From Pirellulaceae bacterium (GTDB lineage: Bacteria; Planctomycetota; Planctomycetia; Pirellulales; Pirellulaceae), in NCBI GenBank assembly GCA_029243025.1, contig JAQWSU010000043.1, positions 1 to 36,534 on the forward strand: a DNA stretch of 36,534 nucleotides, read 5' to 3'. A program made the position numbers and the translations under genes. Shown here one piece after another: positions 1 to 9,548 of the stretch (position 1 is the stretch's first letter; the number at the start of each line of letters is the position of its first letter). The notes under the pieces were generated by a model that was given only the letters and a program-made list of their open reading frames with translations, did not search any database and was not told the origin of the DNA.

Positions 1-1951
1 AAATAGAATCCCGTAGGCTTTCAGCATCGAGTCGACGTTTGTGGGCGCGCCAGAGCAACACGTTTTCCGGGTCGAACTTGCCACCGTTGGGATCACCTTC
101 CTGGCTGGCCATCTGCCAACTCCGGGACAGGACAATTTCCCTGATAAGTTTTCGTGCCGACCAATCGTTCCGAATAAGTTGCAGCGCTAAATAATCGAGC
201 AATTCAGGGTGAGTGGGTAGACTGCCGGTGGTGCCTAAGTTGTCCGGCGTTCGCACGATACCATATCCGAACAAATGCTGCCAAATGCGATTGGCAAGAA
301 CACGAGCAGTCAGTGGATTTTCGTCACTCGCAATCCAATTTGCCAATTCCAAACGGCCGCTTCCTTTTTCAATCTTTGGAACAGCACTACCCAAAGTGGT
401 GACAACCTGAAGAAAACCTCTTGGAGCCATCGCTCCCAACGCTCGCGGTAAACCGCGTATCCGCACCGCTGTGTCCTTCGGCGTATCGACCTCTCCGACA
501 CACATCACCGTGGGTTGGTCGGGTTCTTTCTCCTGCTGGAGTTGCTGCAGAAGGCCTTCTTTCCCTGTTAACTCAGCGTTCAGTGTAACGCCGGAACCTT
601 GGTCCGGTTCATGGTTAAGAAGTGTCCCGTCCGACTGTCGCTTCGAAGCCGCATCGCTTTCTTCCTGGCTCGCCTTGATTTGTTCCTTCAGAAGGCTGAT
701 CTCCTGCTCTAAACTGCTGATTCGCGCCTCCTTCGCCTCGCGCTCGGCTTTCTGTTTTGGCGATAGCGGATAAGGACGGGTGAACCACTCAGCGGCAGAC
801 TCGTTCTTGACCGATTTCGTGCTCAAGAAAATTCCAGCCAGCGCGTAGTAATCACGAGTAGGAATCGGATCGAATTTGTGATCATGGCAGCGTGCACAGC
901 CGATGGTCATGCCCAGAAAGGCTTTGCCGATTGTATCCACTTGCTCGTCAACTATTTCAAGCGATAACAGTTCCTTGTCCTGGCCTCCGTAATTGTGCGG
1001 GCCGAGGACGAGGAAACCGGTCGCGACAAGCTGGTCGACCTCTTCTTGGTGGCTGGAAAAAGGCAGAAGATCCCCGGCAATGTGTTCCCGGATCAATTCG
1101 TTTAGTGGCTTGTCCTTCCGAAAAGAATCGATGACGTAATTGCGCAAACGCCAAGCATCCGTCAACGTTTTACTGCCGCCACCTCCACTCGTGTCCGCAT
1201 AACGCAGAATATCTAACCAGTGCCTCGCCCATCGTTCGGCAAACGTGTCCGAACTCAGCAGACGGTTGACAACGGCCTCCAAAGCATTTGGCGATTCATC
1301 AGCAAAATATGCGTCCTGCTCGGCAATGGTGGGAGGAAGCCCGGTCAAGGCCATCGTCACCCGCCGCAGAATCACATCACGTGTCGCATCCGGGGCTGGC
1401 CTGAGCTTATTAGCCTCAAGCTTAGCAAGCACGAAATGATCAATGACCGAGCGTGACCAGGTGGTGTCGCTAACAATTGGAAGTACGGGTTCGATCACTG
1501 GCTGGAAGGACCAGAATTGACGCCCGACCACCATGTCAATCACAGCGTCGCCCTTGGGGGTCGATCCCGTGTCGAGCCGAGGATCATAGGCGCCGCGACG
1601 CACCCACTCTTCCAGGGTCGCAATCAGATGTTTCGGCAGTTTCTGCTTCGGTGGCATTTCCAAAGATTCGTAACGCACACTCTGTATCAACAAACTTCCT
1701 TCACTATCCCCCGGAACGATCGCAGCACCCATATCACCACCGGTTTCCCAACCGACCTTGCGATCCAGCCAGAGTCCTCCTTTGCGTTTGCCGGCTTCCT
1801 CCGAATGACACTCGTAACAGTGTTCAGTCAGTATCGGTCGGACCTTTTTCTCAAAGAATTCGACGTCACCTTGTTTCGTCTCAGCGGCTAACATCGCCTC
1901 CAAGTTCAGAAACACGCTGATCATCAGAAGTCGAACCCAAAAAAGTTGCAT
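1..1951 (-). CDS. PSCyt1-DUF1549-DUF1553 protein, 3' end cut by the window edge
   Basis: The minus-strand frame is open from an ATG at 1951-1949 to the left edge, about 650 codons. A hydrophobic N-terminus (MQLFWVRLLMISVFLNLEAM) fits an export signal. A CxxCH motif (CYECH) lies near residues 45-49 in a planctomycete cytochrome (PSCyt1) type domain. A DUF1549-like segment with a second CxxCH (CARCH, about residue 353) follows, then a charged, glutamate-rich probable coiled coil, then a DUF1553-like C-terminal part that runs off the window. Family knowledge: these are large planctomycete envelope proteins often encoded beside DUF1501 or sulfatase genes. Their biochemical role is not established; haem binding through CxxCH is inferred. 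It is the last visible gene of a minus-strand series with two sulfatases. A second family member lies at 15937-19122 on the other strand. Confidence 0.9.
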   Translation of the reverse strand, partial: MQLFWVRLLMISVFLNLEAMLAAETKQGDVEFFEKKVRPILTEHCYECHSEEAGKRKGGLWLDRKVGWETGGDMGAAIVPGDSEGSLLIQSVRYESLEMPPKQKLPKHLIATLEEWVRRGAYDPRLDTGSTPKGDAVIDMVVGRQFWSFQPVIEPVLPIVSDTTWSRSVIDHFVLAKLEANKLRPAPDATRDVILRRVTMALTGLPPTIAEQDAYFADESPNALEAVVNRLLSSDTFAERWARHWLDILRYADTSGGGGSKTLTDAWRLRNYVIDSFRKDKPLNELIREHIAGDLLPFSSHQEEVDQLVATGFLVLGPHNYGGQDKELLSLEIVDEQVDTIGKAFLGMTIGCARCHDHKFDPIPTRDYYALAGIFLSTKSVKNESAAEWFTRPYPLSPKQKAEREAKEARISSLEQEISLLKEQIKASQEESDAASKRQSDGTLLNHEPDQGSGVTLNAELTGKEGLLQQLQQEKEPDQPTVMCVGEVDTPKDTAVRIRGLPRALGAMAPRGFLQVVTTLGSAVPKIEKGSGRLELANWIASDENPLTARVLANRIWQHLFGYGIVRTPDNLGTTGSLPTHPELLDYLALQLIRNDWSARKLIREIVLSRSWQMASQEGDPNGGKFDPENVLLWRAHKRRLDAESLRDSI

Positions 1952-2420
1952 GGTGAATTCCGGTTTCAGATCCGTGCTGCCAGCTTATTTAAAAAACCGT
2001 AGGCAGCAAAAAACACCCAGCTTCAACGCTAAACGATAAAAGGCAGGAATTCGATCGCCGGCTCCGACCAGGCTTTCAAATCGTAGACTCTGATTTTACC
2101 AGACCCTAAAACCGTTCACTACACGGAACGACTCACAAAATCCGCGAATAAATGGCAGCTTAGGGGAAGTTTTCAGGCCTCATCTTTCGACAAAGTATCT
2201 GACGCCTTTTTTGTCCTCTTTCTTGGCTGCGGACCCTTCCCGATTGGCCCCGACGAATCGATTTTTTAGCCGAAAGGCCATCCCGCCCAGGCTCGTCTTC
2301 TCAAAAACATATCCTCTGCAAGCAAGACACGTCCCAGTTGCCTTTCTACCCCGAGCCAACGACGATTGATTAGCAACACGCCTTGGGTCGCTACCGACCA
2401 TGATCTTTCGTTCGCGACTT
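1952..2420. other. intergenic, no gene seen
   Basis: This 469-bp gap separates two same-strand genes. A minus-strand frame of about 109 codons crosses it, but it overlaps the start of the VCBS-protein coding region in another frame, has no recognisable domain and no good ribosome site. I see no clear hairpin terminator. The promoter for the PSCyt1 gene may lie here, but no motif stands out. Confidence 0.5.
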
Positions 2421-3620
2421 TTATTTGCCTTCATTCCAAAGAATGTGCGTGCCGCTTTTCCCTGGAACAATGACGTCCTTCCAGCCGTTCCCGTCGAGAT
2501 CTTGGACACGAATCTGCAAACCGATACCTGGTCCTTTCCCTGCCGGTGCCTTCGAAATCAGATGCTTGCTCCAGGACTGACTTACCGGATTACAGTTATA
2601 AAACTGGACGGTAATCTCATCATTCGCCCCCACATCGCGACCTGAGTGAGCGTAGTAACGCTTGCCCGTGATAAGTTCTGGCCGGCCGTCGTTGTCAACA
2701 TCATCCCAAGCCATCGAATGACCCTGCGAAAATTTCTTGTCGATCAGATGCTGACGCCACGCGGTCATCCCATTGGCCTGAGGCTTCAACTGCTCATGCC
2801 AATAAAGGCCATAGCTGTGACCATCGGCCCAAATGATGTCGTTTCGGCCGTCCTCGTTCAGGTCAACGACAAGAATCGGGCAACTGGCGTGAGGCAGATC
2901 GAAATCGTGGTGATATTTCCACCGACTGGAAAATGGTTTTGCCTTAGGTTGCTCGTACCAACCGGACTGAAAAATGATGTCCTGCTTACCGTCACCGTTG
3001 ATATCGCCAAACCCCATACCGTGCCCATTGCCAACTTCGGACACAAAATGCATCGAAGCACTGACCTGGCCATCATCGCCTCGATTAAGTCGGACTATCT
3101 GCGTGGGATTCGTCGACCTCCAGGAATTCTCAATAAACTCTGGCGTTCCATCATTGTCGATGTCGTGGAGAAACGTGGCTTCGTTGAAACCCGTTCCGGT
3201 ATCGATCAGTTGATGAGCTTCCCAGGCATCGACCTCATAATTTCCGGCACCCGGATTCTCATACCAATGCACAAGCGATTCCTTGAAGGTCCCAGCGAGC
3301 ACATCGAGATCACCGTCACCATCCATGTCGTAGAGGTGCTCCGAGTTGCTGTCCATGTAGTCCGCTCCAAAAGACCCTATCTTGCGAACCGGTCGTTGCT
3401 TAAAGTCAGGTGCCTGATACCAGTATTCGCCGGCGGTAACATCCAGTTTGCCGTCCCCGTCGATATCCCCGACGGCGACTCCCTCGTTGTTGTCCTTGTG
3501 GAGCTGCTGAACGCGCCACTTATGGTTCGCCACAACCTTCTTTCCAGATCCCTGCTGCGCAGATAGGTCCACCGCGATGACTAAAATAATTGTGACGCCT
3601 AAAAGACAAGTAAGTTTCAT
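2421..3620 (-). CDS. secreted FG-GAP/VCBS-repeat protein
   Basis: The product is about 399 aa. I place the start at the ATG at 3620-3618 because it gives a signal peptide (MKLTCLLGVTIILVIAVDLSA) and has AGGA upstream; the frame stays open further upstream but that stretch lacks signal features. At least six calcium-loop-like repeats of the FG-GAP/VCBS type are visible, for example VGDIDGDGKLD, DMDGDGDLDV, FGDINGDGKQD, VDLNEDGRND, DDVDNDGRPE and VQDLDGNGWKD. Such repeats form beta-propeller blades that bind Ca2+ and mediate adhesion or substrate contact outside the cell. No catalytic domain is apparent. It lies 94 bp downstream of a sulfatase on the same strand, so it is probably co-transcribed and may act on the same extracellular polymer. 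The precise function is unknown. Confidence 0.9.
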   Translation of the reverse strand: MKLTCLLGVTIILVIAVDLSAQQGSGKKVVANHKWRVQQLHKDNNEGVAVGDIDGDGKLDVTAGEYWYQAPDFKQRPVRKIGSFGADYMDSNSEHLYDMDGDGDLDVLAGTFKESLVHWYENPGAGNYEVDAWEAHQLIDTGTGFNEATFLHDIDNDGTPEFIENSWRSTNPTQIVRLNRGDDGQVSASMHFVSEVGNGHGMGFGDINGDGKQDIIFQSGWYEQPKAKPFSSRWKYHHDFDLPHASCPILVVDLNEDGRNDIIWADGHSYGLYWHEQLKPQANGMTAWRQHLIDKKFSQGHSMAWDDVDNDGRPELITGKRYYAHSGRDVGANDEITVQFYNCNPVSQSWSKHLISKAPAGKGPGIGLQIRVQDLDGNGWKDVIVPGKSGTHILWNEGK

Positions 3621-3714
3621 GGCGAAAACATCCTGAGCTATTGAGATGGTTGATTTCGGAGTCGTTGAAAAACCAAAGTAACTTTTTCGTTGCTGACCAC
3701 AAATTCTGCATTGA

Positions 3715-5277
3715 TCAGCGGTCCGGCACCCAACGTTTTTCTTGCGTGATATCGAAACGGACCACGCCATCGTTTCTGCTGTTCAGATCAAGTCCACGAG
3801 AGTTGCCATCGTCAATCACGTCCTGTAATTGGCGCGTCATCCGATTGACAATATCAGCATGCTTTCCGGCAACATTATGTTGCTCAGCGAGATCCGATTC
3901 AAGGTGATAAAGTTCTGCAATCGTGGGCTTGCCGCGTGATTCCTCCAAATTCGATCCACTCATCCGGAAGACTAATTTCCAGGGCCCATCTCGGTAGGCA
4001 AATTCACCCATGTTCGAATGACTTACTAGCCGAGTGCGACTCGCCTTCGATTCGACTCCCAGAGCCGACGACAAAAAGCTTTCACTATCTTCGGCACTGT
4101 TAGCGGGCAAGGGTTGGTTCACAACACTCGCGCATGTTGCAAACAGATCGGTCAGGCTAATCAATTGATCACTCGTCTTACCAGCCTCAATTTGATTCGG
4201 CCATCGGGCCACCAGTGGAACGCGATGGCCGCCTTCCCAGATATCACCCTTGTGTCCGCGATAGGGACCGCTAGGAAGATGACCGGCCGCGATCAACTCT
4301 CCCCAACCTGTATAATGCGAGTGGCCATTGTCGGCCGTAAAAATCACAAGCGTGTTTTCGGAAAGCCCGGCTTCATCGACCGCCTTGATTATTTGCCCTG
4401 CCGACCAATCCGTCTCCATCACAAAATCGGCAATGGGTGCAATACGGCTCTTGCCTCGAAACTTTTCTGACGGCACAACCGGTTCGTGCGGCGACGTCAT
4501 CGAGAAAAAGAGGAAGAATGGTTGTTTCGATTTTGCGCGTTCGTGAATCGCTTCAACGGCGCGACGCGTGATCTCAGGCAACACGTCTTGCATTCGCCAA
4601 TTCGGAGCAGCGGGAGCACCGACAAATCCTCGGGGTAATACAATCCCTTCGGTCGGATCCGGTTGAAACGCCTCTGTGGGCAACGCCACAACTCGATCGT
4701 TCTCGATGTAAGTAAAGGGCGGCAAATTCGGCAGATCGACACCGAAGAAATAATCAAAACCGCGATCGGTCGGCCCATCGGCAATTCGTTGGGTAAAATC
4801 CCATCGAAGCTTTTTCTGACCATTTCGTACTTCCGTCATTTGACTCCGCTGCGGGCCAGGCCAATTCCAACCAAGATGCCATTTCCCAATGCAGGCCGTG
4901 TAATAGCCATGTTCTTTTAGGAAGCCGGGAAGGGTAGGGCGTTTACTGCTGATCAACGGCGGCTCGTAGGCCGCGATCACCCATTCTTGAAGTGGGGTCC
5001 GCCAAGAGTACCGGCCCGTCAACAATCCGTACCGCGTCGGCGAACAAACGGCTGACGGGCTGTGTGCATCGGTAAAACTAATTCCCTGTCGAACCAATTT
5101 GTCCAAGTAAGGCGTGCGGATCTTGTTGTTTGGATAATGTGCCTGTATGTCCCCCACGCCAAAGTCGTCGGCCAAGATGACAATAATATTAGGATGTGTC
5201 GCATGGGCGCAGGTTGACGCGGTCATCATCATGACCGCCGCCAAGAACCGCAGCAATTTGTTCCATATCGGTTTCAT
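3715..5277 (-). CDS. sulfatase (arylsulfatase family, exported)
   Basis: The product is about 520 aa. The ATG at 5277-5275 is chosen because GGAG lies a few bases upstream and the protein then opens with a signal peptide (MKPIWNKLLRFLAAVMMMTA). Sulfatase family features: the metal-binding N-terminal ILADDFG (D37, D38), the C-x-P-x-R motif as CSPTR (Cys78, the residue converted to formylglycine), and a later TADNGH metal/active-site block. The enzyme is expected to hydrolyse sulfate esters in the periplasm or outside the cell; the substrate is not determinable here. It starts 42 bp after the stop of the sulfatase-hydrolase fusion, which supports one transcription unit. Activity needs a formylglycine-generating enzyme; the SUMF1-like gene at 24760 lacks the expected cysteine pair. 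Confidence 0.93.
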   Translation of the reverse strand: MKPIWNKLLRFLAAVMMMTASTCAHATHPNIIVILADDFGVGDIQAHYPNNKIRTPYLDKLVRQGISFTDAHSPSAVCSPTRYGLLTGRYSWRTPLQEWVIAAYEPPLISSKRPTLPGFLKEHGYYTACIGKWHLGWNWPGPQRSQMTEVRNGQKKLRWDFTQRIADGPTDRGFDYFFGVDLPNLPPFTYIENDRVVALPTEAFQPDPTEGIVLPRGFVGAPAAPNWRMQDVLPEITRRAVEAIHERAKSKQPFFLFFSMTSPHEPVVPSEKFRGKSRIAPIADFVMETDWSAGQIIKAVDEAGLSENTLVIFTADNGHSHYTGWGELIAAGHLPSGPYRGHKGDIWEGGHRVPLVARWPNQIEAGKTSDQLISLTDLFATCASVVNQPLPANSAEDSESFLSSALGVESKASRTRLVSHSNMGEFAYRDGPWKLVFRMSGSNLEESRGKPTIAELYHLESDLAEQHNVAGKHADIVNRMTRQLQDVIDDGNSRGLDLNSRNDGVVRFDITQEKRWVPDR

Positions 5278-5319
5278 GTTGGCTCCGGCGAAAATTCTTG
5301 AGTCAGGGACGAGCGTCAC

Positions 5320-7752
5320 CTATCTTTTCGCTTTATCAACGAGGAAGTCAACTAATTCCTGACACTGAAAATAACCGGGCCAAAAGCTGTGCCCCTGACC
5401 CTTGACCTTAATCACTTCGATCAAGTCACCGCGGCCCTTTGATTGGTACACGCTCTCGAGTGCCTCCGAATTCTCTGCCAGCGGCACAACCGTATCCTCC
5501 CGGCCGTGGATGATAAACACGGGGATGTTTGCGTCAGCCAACACCGCAGCCCGTTTGATCGGATTAAATTTTTGCTGCTCAGCGGCGAGAACTTCTTCGC
5601 TAACCCCATAGGCTGGCGCAGCACGTCGCAAACCAGGATAAGTCGTGTAGTCGTAACATGGATAAATGCCCCCGATGGCCGCCACTCGATCGGGATGTTC
5701 AATTGCCCAACTGCTTACCCATAACCCACCTCGACTGCGACCAAGCAACGCGGGCTTCTTCGAGTAGCCATCCTTGACCATTTTTTGGTAAAGCGCCTCA
5801 AAATGAGGAAAAGCGTAGGGACTGCCATACGCTTCGCCCACATCAATTCCCGCTACGGCAATCCCCGCATCCAGGAACTGCTGGTGCATCCAACTCTCGG
5901 CCTGGTCAGGATAGGAAGACAACGTCGCCCCGTAGAAGATCCAAGGCTTCGGTCCGCCAGTCGTGGATGTCCCAGTGGTTGAATTCTTGGTGGGCTCCAT
6001 CAAAAACGCATGCCTCCCGCCAAGCAGAAATGACTTTCCGCCCAGCAGAACCTGCTTACGCTTTGGTTTCGCCGCCGCCTGGGCCTTTCTAATAGGAATG
6101 GACCGTACTGTTTTCTGCTTGGCTTTCTTTTGCACTTCCGGCGGCAAATCGCGCGACGCAAGCAAGCTAAATTCGTCGAGATGTCGATTCCAATCCTGCA
6201 CCAATTCTTGCAGTTTGTCGGCTTGCGGCACAGCCAGATCCAGAGACTCCTGACGATCTACGCCCAAGTTGTAAAGCTCCCAAGGTTCGCCGATCGGTGC
6301 AACGGCTTTCCAATCGCCCCTGCGAATGGCTTTGTGGCCGTCGTGAAACCACCAAATAGAATTTTGATCAACTCGTCTTTCTCCAACCGGAGCATCCTGA
6401 CTCAATTCCGGCAACAAACTGCTGCCGGGAGCCGGTGGCGCATTCGCAGCTTTTTCGGCTCCCGTCAATTCAAGTAGTGTTGCAGCAATATCAATAACAT
6501 GGCCCGGATTACGACAAATTTCCCCACGCGCTGGAATACCCTCAGGCCAAGCGATCAGTAACGGAGTCGACGTCCCCCCCTCGTGCGTCCATGTTTTGTG
6601 GCGTCGAAACGGGGTATTGCAGGTTGTCGACCAACCGGGACCAAGACACAAATACGTATCGGCGGCGCCCGGCGACAAGTTGGGATCATGCCCGTCGTCT
6701 CGGACCATGATCTCCGCACTGGCGCCGTTGTCAGAGAGGAAGATCACCATCGTGTTTTCCCACTGCCCCATTTTCTTGATTTGGTCGAAGACACGACCAA
6801 TCTCAATATCCATCCGGTGAATCATTGCCGCATGGATCGCCATCTTCGTAGCCTGAAACTTCTTTTGCGGATCACTAAGCGCTTTCCAAGGAACCGGCTT
6901 GTTGACTTCTCCATCACCCAAAATTCCGAATGCATCCGGAAAATGATAGGGCGGCCCCAAATCGCGTTCCACTCGCGACGGCTGACTGACGGCCGTCGAA
7001 TTCAATAAACCCATGTCTTGGATGCGCTGCCACCGCCTCTCACGGATTTCGTCCCATCCGACCGTATACCTGTCCTCATAAAGAGCGATATCTTCGGGCA
7101 ACGCCTGAAGCGGAAAATGGGGTGCGGAAAAAGCCAGGTAATGAAAAAAGGCCGATTCAGCATGATGCTTTTGATGCTGGCTTAGGACTTCGATAGCGTG
7201 ATCCGCCAGCGCCGTGGTCGCATAGAAATCAGTACCCTTTTCGACGGGTGGCAACGCCACGTCGTCTTTCCAATGGCGATTCGGATTAAAAAAACGACCC
7301 TGATCTTTGAGTAGATACGAACGATTAAAACCGCTCGCGATCGGCATACCATCGATATGCCATTTACCGGTATGGTACGAACGGTAACCAACCGGCGCCA
7401 AGAGCTCCGGGAGTAGCACAGCCCAATCTGGACGCGTGCTTTGTCCACCGCCAGGAACGCTAGGCAATCGATCCCGGCGAATTTGTTGTGCGTAGTATCC
7501 GGTCATCAGAGCGCCACGCGTCGGCCAGCAGCGCGCTGTGTTGTAGAATTGGCTAAATCGCAACCCTTCCTCCGCAACCGAATCCAAATTGGGTGTCGTG
7601 ATTTCTCCGCCATAACACCCCAGATCCGAAAATCCGAGATCATCTGCCATGATCAAAAGAATGTTAGGCTGACGCGTCTCGGCATTCGCCGACGCATGCA
7701 TAACAAAAGCCAACGCCATGACGAGCAATAATTTTTTGAATTGAGGTTCCAT
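5320..7752 (-). CDS. sulfatase fused to a C-terminal alpha/beta hydrolase
   Basis: The product is about 810 aa, far longer than a single sulfatase. The start at ATG 7752-7750 has GGAG just upstream and gives a signal peptide (MEPQFKKLLLVMALAFVMHA). The N-terminal sulfatase part carries LIMADDLG (D37, D38) and the modification motif CWPTR (Cys75); the tryptophan in the second position is less usual but C-x-P-x-R is kept. After a basic linker near residues 570-590, the C-terminal roughly 225 residues look like an alpha/beta hydrolase. They contain a nucleophile elbow GRSRGG (Ser about 673), an acid in HGREDTVVP (about 753) and a histidine in GQGHSFW (about 788). I infer combined removal of sulfate and an ester group (for example acetyl) from one polysaccharide; this is untested. 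Confidence 0.92.
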   Translation of the reverse strand: MEPQFKKLLLVMALAFVMHASANAETRQPNILLIMADDLGFSDLGCYGGEITTPNLDSVAEEGLRFSQFYNTARCWPTRGALMTGYYAQQIRRDRLPSVPGGGQSTRPDWAVLLPELLAPVGYRSYHTGKWHIDGMPIASGFNRSYLLKDQGRFFNPNRHWKDDVALPPVEKGTDFYATTALADHAIEVLSQHQKHHAESAFFHYLAFSAPHFPLQALPEDIALYEDRYTVGWDEIRERRWQRIQDMGLLNSTAVSQPSRVERDLGPPYHFPDAFGILGDGEVNKPVPWKALSDPQKKFQATKMAIHAAMIHRMDIEIGRVFDQIKKMGQWENTMVIFLSDNGASAEIMVRDDGHDPNLSPGAADTYLCLGPGWSTTCNTPFRRHKTWTHEGGTSTPLLIAWPEGIPARGEICRNPGHVIDIAATLLELTGAEKAANAPPAPGSSLLPELSQDAPVGERRVDQNSIWWFHDGHKAIRRGDWKAVAPIGEPWELYNLGVDRQESLDLAVPQADKLQELVQDWNRHLDEFSLLASRDLPPEVQKKAKQKTVRSIPIRKAQAAAKPKRKQVLLGGKSFLLGGRHAFLMEPTKNSTTGTSTTGGPKPWIFYGATLSSYPDQAESWMHQQFLDAGIAVAGIDVGEAYGSPYAFPHFEALYQKMVKDGYSKKPALLGRSRGGLWVSSWAIEHPDRVAAIGGIYPCYDYTTYPGLRRAAPAYGVSEEVLAAEQQKFNPIKRAAVLADANIPVFIIHGREDTVVPLAENSEALESVYQSKGRGDLIEVIKVKGQGHSFWPGYFQCQELVDFLVDKAKR

Positions 7753-8434
7753 CTTGGCTCCGGGAAAATTCCTTAATGTGTCGAACGTGCCACCCCCCGG
7801 CAACTTGCTGCAAATCCTTTGCATCCAAACCCTCAACATCCTGTGGTTTTAAGAACTGATGGACCGGCAAAGATCGACTACGCATTCAAAATGCATTCGG
7901 TCAAAGTCGCATCTTTAGCGACGGTATGACGCTGGACGTCTCACCACCATTGTCGCTGATTTCTATCACATTTCGCAAGTAAACAGAAAGAGTGATCATT
8001 TTTAGAGCGAGTTCGATCTCTTGTGAAGCTCGCCAGCCAAGACGTGGTCATTCCATCGTAAGAACAGCTTCATCTAACGCGGCAATCCCTGACTGGAATA
8101 CCTCGTCTACCATCACGTGGTTTCCCAGGCAATCAGCCCTCGTCTTTCACCTATTTGGTACGTTCACCGAATGAGGCGAAAACTACTGCGATCAATCACT
8201 CAGACAAAGGAAGTCTGTTATACACACCACAGCGTCCGCCGAATTGCCTTTTCATGATCTTGGATTTACACGCATGAAAGCCATCGTTGGTCACGACGAA
8301 AAACATGAGATATCCGGCGAAGCACGGCAACGCCGATCAGCACGGATCGCTAATCGCTTCTGGTCGACAAGAGCCCAGCGTAATCGTTTTTCGAGATAGG
8401 TTCGCTAAGATGGGCCGCCTATCTGCTTGGCGAA
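7753..8434. other. intergenic, no convincing gene
   Basis: This gap of nearly 700 bp lies between divergently relevant ends: the sulfatase operon start on the right-hand side of that operon and the 3' end of the LamG gene. It should contain the promoter of the minus-strand sulfatase operon. Short frames are present, including a 41-codon arginine-rich one from 8274, but none has a ribosome site plus recognisable sequence. Confidence 0.45.
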
Positions 8435-8460
8435 TACCGCCCCATCCCAGTGGGGCGGTA
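8435..8460 (-). terminator. GC-rich hairpin downstream of the LamG/PEP-CTERM gene
   Basis: There is a perfect 10-bp inverted repeat, TACCGCCCCA and TGGGGCGGTA, with a 6-nt loop. It lies 58 bp past the stop codon at 8519. There is no U-tract on either strand, so it is not a classical intrinsic terminator; it could be a 3' end stabiliser or a terminator of a different kind. A closely similar hairpin follows the next PEP-CTERM gene (9549-9573). Confidence 0.5.
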
Positions 8461-8518
8461 AGAGATTCTCTAAAATGTTGCTATTGATTCGCCACAAGTC
8501 CTTTGCCACGAACGATGC

Positions 8519-9343
8519 TTATCGTCGCCGGCGCAGTCCGAGCAGTCCCAACAGTGCAGTAAGCACCATCAATGACGAAGTGGGTTCGGGGACAACGCTG
8601 ATGCCCTGCAAACCATTTTGGTAGATCGTTTGCACTTCCGCATCGGAAATTGCCGTGTCCCAAAATGCAAAATCGTCAAACGAGCCATCCCAAAACCCGG
8701 GCGCTCCCGGATCAGCCGTATTTCCAGCGTCGTCCGTCTTTACACCAATGCCAATGATGCCGGTGCCGGCGTCTTGTTGCAACTGAGGATAATTCAGTGC
8801 GCCCGAGAAGTCAGCCTCTGCCGTTAGCGATCCGTTTTGGAAGAGCTTGTGCTTTCCACCTCCGTAAGTGAAGGCAACGTGGGTCCATTCGTCGGTCGCA
8901 AATTGGCTACTCTCGCGAATATTGCTCACCACGGAATCAGTGTTAAACAAAAAGTTACTAAGGTCGCCGTCGCCCGCCTGGATACCAAAGTGATACTGTC
9001 CGGCTTGCGCGCCGCCCCAGTTCTTTACGATGGATGCCCAAACAGGTGTCGAATCCGCTTTCACCCAGCCAGAGAAGCTCATTGCTTCAGCCCCATTAGC
9101 AATCGGATTCGTGGCTCGCAGCCAACCATCGACACCATCAAGGCTGACGGCGCCGCCAATAAAACCTTCCGACCATGCCGACCCACCGTTGAGTTCTGCA
9201 TCACCCGCCGCACCGCGAAGTGCATCAGCGGCAACCGTTCCCGCTTGCTCATCAAAGGTGTATGCCGACACTAATTCAGCACTACACCAATCCGAGGCGA
9301 TCAGCAGACCCAAACAGGTCAACGTCACAATCCGTAAGTTCAT
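8519..9343 (-). CDS. LamG-like (concanavalin-fold) PEP-CTERM surface protein
   Basis: The product is about 274 aa. The ATG at 9343-9341 is preceded by AAAGGTG and starts a signal peptide (MNLRIVTLTCLGLLIASDW). The body resembles a LamG-like jelly-roll domain, with typical text such as SLDGVDGWLRA, MSFSGWVKAD, EWTHVAFTYGGGKHKLFQNG and WDGSFDDFAFWDTAISDAEV. This fold commonly binds carbohydrates. The C-terminus is a PEP-CTERM sorting signal: VPEP, a hydrophobic helix and a terminal RRRR cluster. Exosortase would be expected to cleave it and place the protein in the envelope or extracellular matrix. No exosortase gene is visible in the window. The gene is monocistronic-looking, with a hairpin downstream. 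Confidence 0.9.
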   Translation of the reverse strand: MNLRIVTLTCLGLLIASDWCSAELVSAYTFDEQAGTVAADALRGAAGDAELNGGSAWSEGFIGGAVSLDGVDGWLRATNPIANGAEAMSFSGWVKADSTPVWASIVKNWGGAQAGQYHFGIQAGDGDLSNFLFNTDSVVSNIRESSQFATDEWTHVAFTYGGGKHKLFQNGSLTAEADFSGALNYPQLQQDAGTGIIGIGVKTDDAGNTADPGAPGFWDGSFDDFAFWDTAISDAEVQTIYQNGLQGISVVPEPTSSLMVLTALLGLLGLRRRR

Positions 9344-9548
9344 CTTTTTCACCTTTCCAAGCGGCCGATCAAGTCCAAGTATTTTAAATACAAAACGCGA
9401 ACTATTCGAGAAGCAAGCAGCGGCCTTCGGACGCAACACAGCTAGGGTTAAGAGAACCGAAGCATAAACCGACCCGCTCGCAAATTGGGATAAATGCGTT
9501 AGCGTTCGTTCATTAGCTGTATTTCGATCGACTCGGGTTGGTCACGAC

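Noticed and set aside
2180-2509. 109-codon minus-strand frame
   Set aside because: Overlaps the VCBS gene in another frame, contains low-complexity basic sequence, and has no ribosome site or domain.
2646-3566. 306-codon plus-strand frame
   Set aside because: It is the antisense of the VCBS-repeat gene; the length comes from the repetitive codon pattern of that gene.
8274-8399. 41-codon arginine-rich plus-strand frame
   Set aside because: No Shine-Dalgarno, no recognisable sequence, length expected by chance.
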